The position numbers and the translations under genes are program-made. Positions 6,507-8,909 of a stretch of 8,909 nucleotides of DNA are shown in pieces. The notes under the pieces were generated by a model. The model saw only the letters and a list, made by a program, of their open reading frames with translations. It searched no databases and was not told where the DNA came from. The DNA is taken from contig JBKEBE010000007.1 of the NCBI GenBank assembly GCA_047973025.1, positions 1-8,909 on the forward strand, read 5' to 3'. Within the stretch, counting starts at the first letter, position 1. Each line of letters starts with the position of its first letter. Source of the stretch: UPXZ01 sp047973025 (lineage in GTDB: Bacteria; Bacteroidota; Bacteroidia; Bacteroidales; Paludibacteraceae).

Positions 6507-7865
6507 TTATTCGAAAGCAAAGATGGTTTCCTTCAATATCTCGCTGACGGTAGGATGTGGAAATACAACTTCTTGTAGTTCTTTAATCGTCAGTTCTTGC
6601 TCAATGGCAATGCAGGCACCGTAAATCATCTCGCTACCGGGATTGCCAAGCATGTGGACACCGATCACTTCACCGTATTTTTCGCCTATAAGCACTTTAC
6701 AAAGTCCGTTTCCACCTTCGTTTTCAGCGATAAATCGACCGGAGTACGCCATGGGTAGTTTAGCTGTTTTGTAGGCGATACCTTTGGCTTTGGCACTTTT
6801 TTCGGTCTCGCCAACGCCGGCAACTTCCGGATTGGTATAAACGACTCCCGGGATGGCATTGTAGCGCATCTTGTCTGCTCGTCCGGTCAGGTTGTTTACG
6901 ACCACTTCGCCTTCGCGGCTGGCTGTGTGCGCCAAAAGTGAGAATCCGGTAACGTCGCCGGCAGCAAATACATTTGGGACATTTGTACGCATTCTTTCAT
7001 CGACTTTGATCCCCCCGTGCGTGAGTTCCACATTCAGATTTTCCAAACCAAAACCTTGTGTAACAGCTCTTCTTCCTACACTTATCAATATCTTATCTCC
7101 TTCTACCGTGTGCGTATTGCCATCTTTTTCAAATACAACTTTGTTGCTTTCTACTTTTACAACTTTTGCATTCAGATTGAATTCAATCCCTTTTTTCGTG
7201 TAAATATCACGCAACATAGCCGATATTTCGAAATCATTGCTTCCCAGGATTTCGGGAAGCATCTCAATAACGGTAACTTTCGAGCCAAAGCTGTTGAACA
7301 GGCTTGCGAATTCCATTCCGATTACGCCACCACCAATTACAATTAACGATTTCGGTAGCTCTTTTAGATCCAAAATTTCGCGATTCGTCATGACGACATC
7401 TCCGGCTTCCGTTAGCCCCGGAATGGGGGGGACGGATGCTTCCGACCCTGTACAGATGAGTAGATTGGTACCTAAAAAACTTTCTCCGTTGCATGAGATT
7501 TCTATCCCACTGTCGCTTCGCCCTACGATAGACGCGTCGCCTTCTACAACAGTTACTTTGTTGGTTTTCATTTTAGTTTTGACACCGGAAACTAATTTTC
7601 GTACCACTTTGTTTTTGCGGGCAACTATTTTTTCGTACTCGAAACTTACATTTTCCGCAAAGACACCATACTTGTCTCCATGAAGCGCGTTTTCATACGT
7701 TTTGGCACTATAAAGCATTGTTTTGGTAGGGATACAGCCTTCGTTGAGGCATACGCCACCCAAGGTTTTTTTTTCGAATAGTGTAACATTGAGACCTTTA
7801 TGTCCCGCTCGTTCCGCGGCAACATATCCGGCAGGACCGCCACCAATAATGAGCAAGTCAATCAT
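6507..7865 (-). CDS. lpdA: dihydrolipoyl dehydrogenase (E3)
   Basis: 452 residues from the ATG at 7863-7865, chosen because MIDLLIIGGGPAG starts exactly at the first FAD strand; twelve extra upstream codons lack family similarity. It belongs to the class I pyridine-nucleotide disulfide oxidoreductases. The FAD dinucleotide loop GGGPAG is at 8-13, the redox disulfide Cys39/Cys44 is in GGVCLNEGCIPTK, the NAD loop GGGVIG is at 178-183 with Glu201 closing the next strand (NAD preference), the second FAD motif AAGDV is at 301-305, and the C-terminal dimer domain ends with HPTVSE (catalytic His437, Glu442). The enzyme reoxidises dihydrolipoyl groups with NAD+ in 2-oxoacid dehydrogenase complexes or glycine cleavage. 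No E1, E2 or GcvH gene is adjacent, so it is a stand-alone E3. It lies 54 bp after prs with no clear promoter between them. Confidence 0.95.
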   Translation of the reverse strand: MIDLLIIGGGPAGYVAAERAGHKGLNVTLFEKKTLGGVCLNEGCIPTKTMLYSAKTYENALHGDKYGVFAENVSFEYEKIVARKNKVVRKLVSGVKTKMKTNKVTVVEGDASIVGRSDSGIEISCNGESFLGTNLLICTGSEASVPPIPGLTEAGDVVMTNREILDLKELPKSLIVIGGGVIGMEFASLFNSFGSKVTVIEMLPEILGSNDFEISAMLRDIYTKKGIEFNLNAKVVKVESNKVVFEKDGNTHTVEGDKILISVGRRAVTQGFGLENLNVELTHGGIKVDERMRTNVPNVFAAGDVTGFSLLAHTASREGEVVVNNLTGRADKMRYNAIPGVVYTNPEVAGVGETEKSAKAKGIAYKTAKLPMAYSGRFIAENEGGNGLCKVLIGEKYGEVIGVHMLGNPGSEMIYGACIAIEQELTIKELQEVVFPHPTVSEILKETIFAFE

Positions 7866-7919
7866 ATTGTTATTTTTTTTTGAAGGTTGATGAAAATACA
7901 AAACCCTAACTGTCAGTAG
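7866..7919. other. prs-lpdA spacer without clear promoter
   Basis: 54 bp containing a T-run (minus-strand A-run) just before the lpdA ATG and no TAnnTTTG element or strong hairpin. This favours cotranscription of prs and lpdA, though a weak promoter cannot be excluded by eye. Confidence 0.4.
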
Positions 7920-8864
7920 CTACAGAAGATACTGCTCGCTGATGGATTTGTGTTCTTGAACACGGCGAATGGTGTCTGCAAACATATCCGCGATTCCGAG
8001 AACTTTAACTTTTGAACACTTGCTACTGTCGAAAGGAATAGAATCGGTAAATACTATTTCTTTCAATGCCGAGTTCGTTACGTTTTCGATTGCTTTGCCG
8101 GACATCATCCCGTGCGAAACCATTGCTCTCACGCTTAGGGCACCATTCTCCATCATCAGGTTAGATGCTTTGCAAAGTGTCCCGGCAGTATCGGCCATAT
8201 CGTCTATGATAATTACATTTTTTCCTTCTACATCTCCAATGATGCGCATTTCGCCTACAACGTTTGCTTTTTCACGCGTCTTGTGGCAGATTACCATAGG
8301 AGCTCCCAAGTGTTTGGCGTAGGAACCGGCTCTTTTAGAACCTCCTACATCAGGAGAAGCGATAACTAACTCTTCGAGCTTCAACGATTTAATATAGGGG
8401 ATGAAAATAGTGGATGCGTACAGGTGATCAACCGGAATATTGAAAAAACCCTGAATCTGGTCGGCGTGTAAATCCATCGTGATAACTCGGTCTACACCGG
8501 CAACCGTAAGCATATCCGCCACTAATTTAGCACCGATAGAAACGCGGGGCTTATCCTTACGGTCTTGTCTTGCCCATCCGAAGTAGGGAATAACGGCTAT
8601 TACCTTGTAGGCGGATGCTCTTCGCGCGGCGTCAATCATTAAGAGCAATTCCATCAGATTATCCGTATTGGGAAAAGTGGATTGTACGAGGTAGATGAAT
8701 TGTCCGCGGATGGATTCTTCGTAAGATACGGCAAATTCTCCGTCTGAAAAATGCTCAATATTCATTTGACCAAGGGGCCAATTCAAACTCGCGCACATTT
8801 TTTCGGCTAAATCGCGACTCTTAGTTCCTGAAAATACTTTGAATAGTGATGGAGATTCCGGCAT
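7920..8864 (-). CDS. prs: ribose-phosphate pyrophosphokinase (PRPP synthetase)
   Basis: 314 residues from the ATG at 8862-8864, giving MPESPSLFKVFSGTKSRDLAEK; the frame is open almost to the right edge, but the extra 14 codons have no family match. It is a class I PRPP synthetase transferring pyrophosphate from ATP to ribose 5-phosphate, feeding purine, pyrimidine, NAD, histidine and tryptophan synthesis. Visible motifs: FSDGE (39-43), the catalytic flexible loop with WARQDRK (97-103), DLHADQIQGFF (131-141), SPDVGGSKRA (170-179) and the PRPP-binding loop DDMADTAGT (221-229). In the last, Ala replaces the more common Ile or Val; this is seen as a mild variant. The end SISEQYLL agrees with Bacteroidales Prs. 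It may be the first gene of a prs-lpdA transcript; its own promoter lies at or beyond the right edge. Confidence 0.97.
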   Translation of the reverse strand: MPESPSLFKVFSGTKSRDLAEKMCASLNWPLGQMNIEHFSDGEFAVSYEESIRGQFIYLVQSTFPNTDNLMELLLMIDAARRASAYKVIAVIPYFGWARQDRKDKPRVSIGAKLVADMLTVAGVDRVITMDLHADQIQGFFNIPVDHLYASTIFIPYIKSLKLEELVIASPDVGGSKRAGSYAKHLGAPMVICHKTREKANVVGEMRIIGDVEGKNVIIIDDMADTAGTLCKASNLMMENGALSVRAMVSHGMMSGKAIENVTNSALKEIVFTDSIPFDSSKCSKVKVLGIADMFADTIRRVQEHKSISEQYLL

Positions 8865-8909
8865 AACGTGAAAATAGATGTGGATGGGTTTGTAAAACTT
8901 TTGCAAAAT

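Noticed and set aside
7017..7683. Plus-strand open frames inside lpdA
   Set aside because: They are antisense shadows of a well-supported lpdA coding sequence.
8865..8909. Possible prs promoter at the right edge
   Set aside because: CAAAAT at 8904-8909 could be the start of a minus-strand TAnnTTTG element, but the deciding bases lie outside the window.
1..8909. Mobile elements, CRISPR array, tRNA/rRNA, defence genes
   Set aside because: No transposase or integrase motifs, no regularly spaced repeats, no tRNA- or rRNA-like sequence; all long frames are explained by chromosomal housekeeping or lipoprotein genes.

Overview
The window looks like core chromosome of a member of the Bacteroidota, most likely order Bacteroidales. 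Three things point there. The base composition is AT-leaning, and starts lack Shine-Dalgarno sequences and sit behind A/T-rich leaders. Several upstream regions carry the Bacteroidota -7 element TAnnTTTG, in places with a TTTG -33 element. The gene content includes families typical of the order: two surface-type lipoproteins (DUF6242-like and DUF4270) and a short GT5 glycogen/starch-synthase-like protein, together with the Bacteroidales-type forms of rplS, der and prs. Assignment to a family or genus is not possible from what can be read here.

Layout from left to right. A DUF1801-family gene on the minus strand is cut by the left edge (1-249). Next comes a minus-strand DUF6242-like lipoprotein (336-1739), whose upstream region has an imperfect palindrome over a putative promoter. 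rplS (ribosomal protein L19, minus, 1916-2263) follows, with its own terminator and a very good Bacteroidota promoter. A divergent control region of about 400 bp separates rplS from der (GTPase of 50S assembly, plus, 2666-3979). der converges on a minus-strand block, with a symmetric hairpin between them at 4079-4114. That block, read right to left, is prs (PRPP synthetase, start 8864), lpdA (dihydrolipoyl dehydrogenase, start 7865), the short GT5-like gene (start 6373) and the DUF4270 lipoprotein (start 5506).

Functionally, rplS and der both serve the large ribosomal subunit and share one divergent intergenic region. prs and lpdA are central metabolism (PRPP for nucleotides and amino acids; E3 of 2-oxoacid dehydrogenases or glycine cleavage) and are 54 bp apart, so they may be cotranscribed. 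The GT5-like gene and the DUF4270 lipoprotein are 48 bp apart and probably form a two-gene transcript from a promoter at about 6407-6440. Their joint role is unknown.

No mobile element, CRISPR array, tRNA or rRNA was seen, and nothing suggests recent transfer. The most unusual material is modest: a conserved-looking half-size glycogen synthase that lacks the catalytic motifs, a lipoprotein with Asp-box-like and Kelch-like repeats, an operator-like palindrome, and a terminator that appears to overlap the next gene's promoter.
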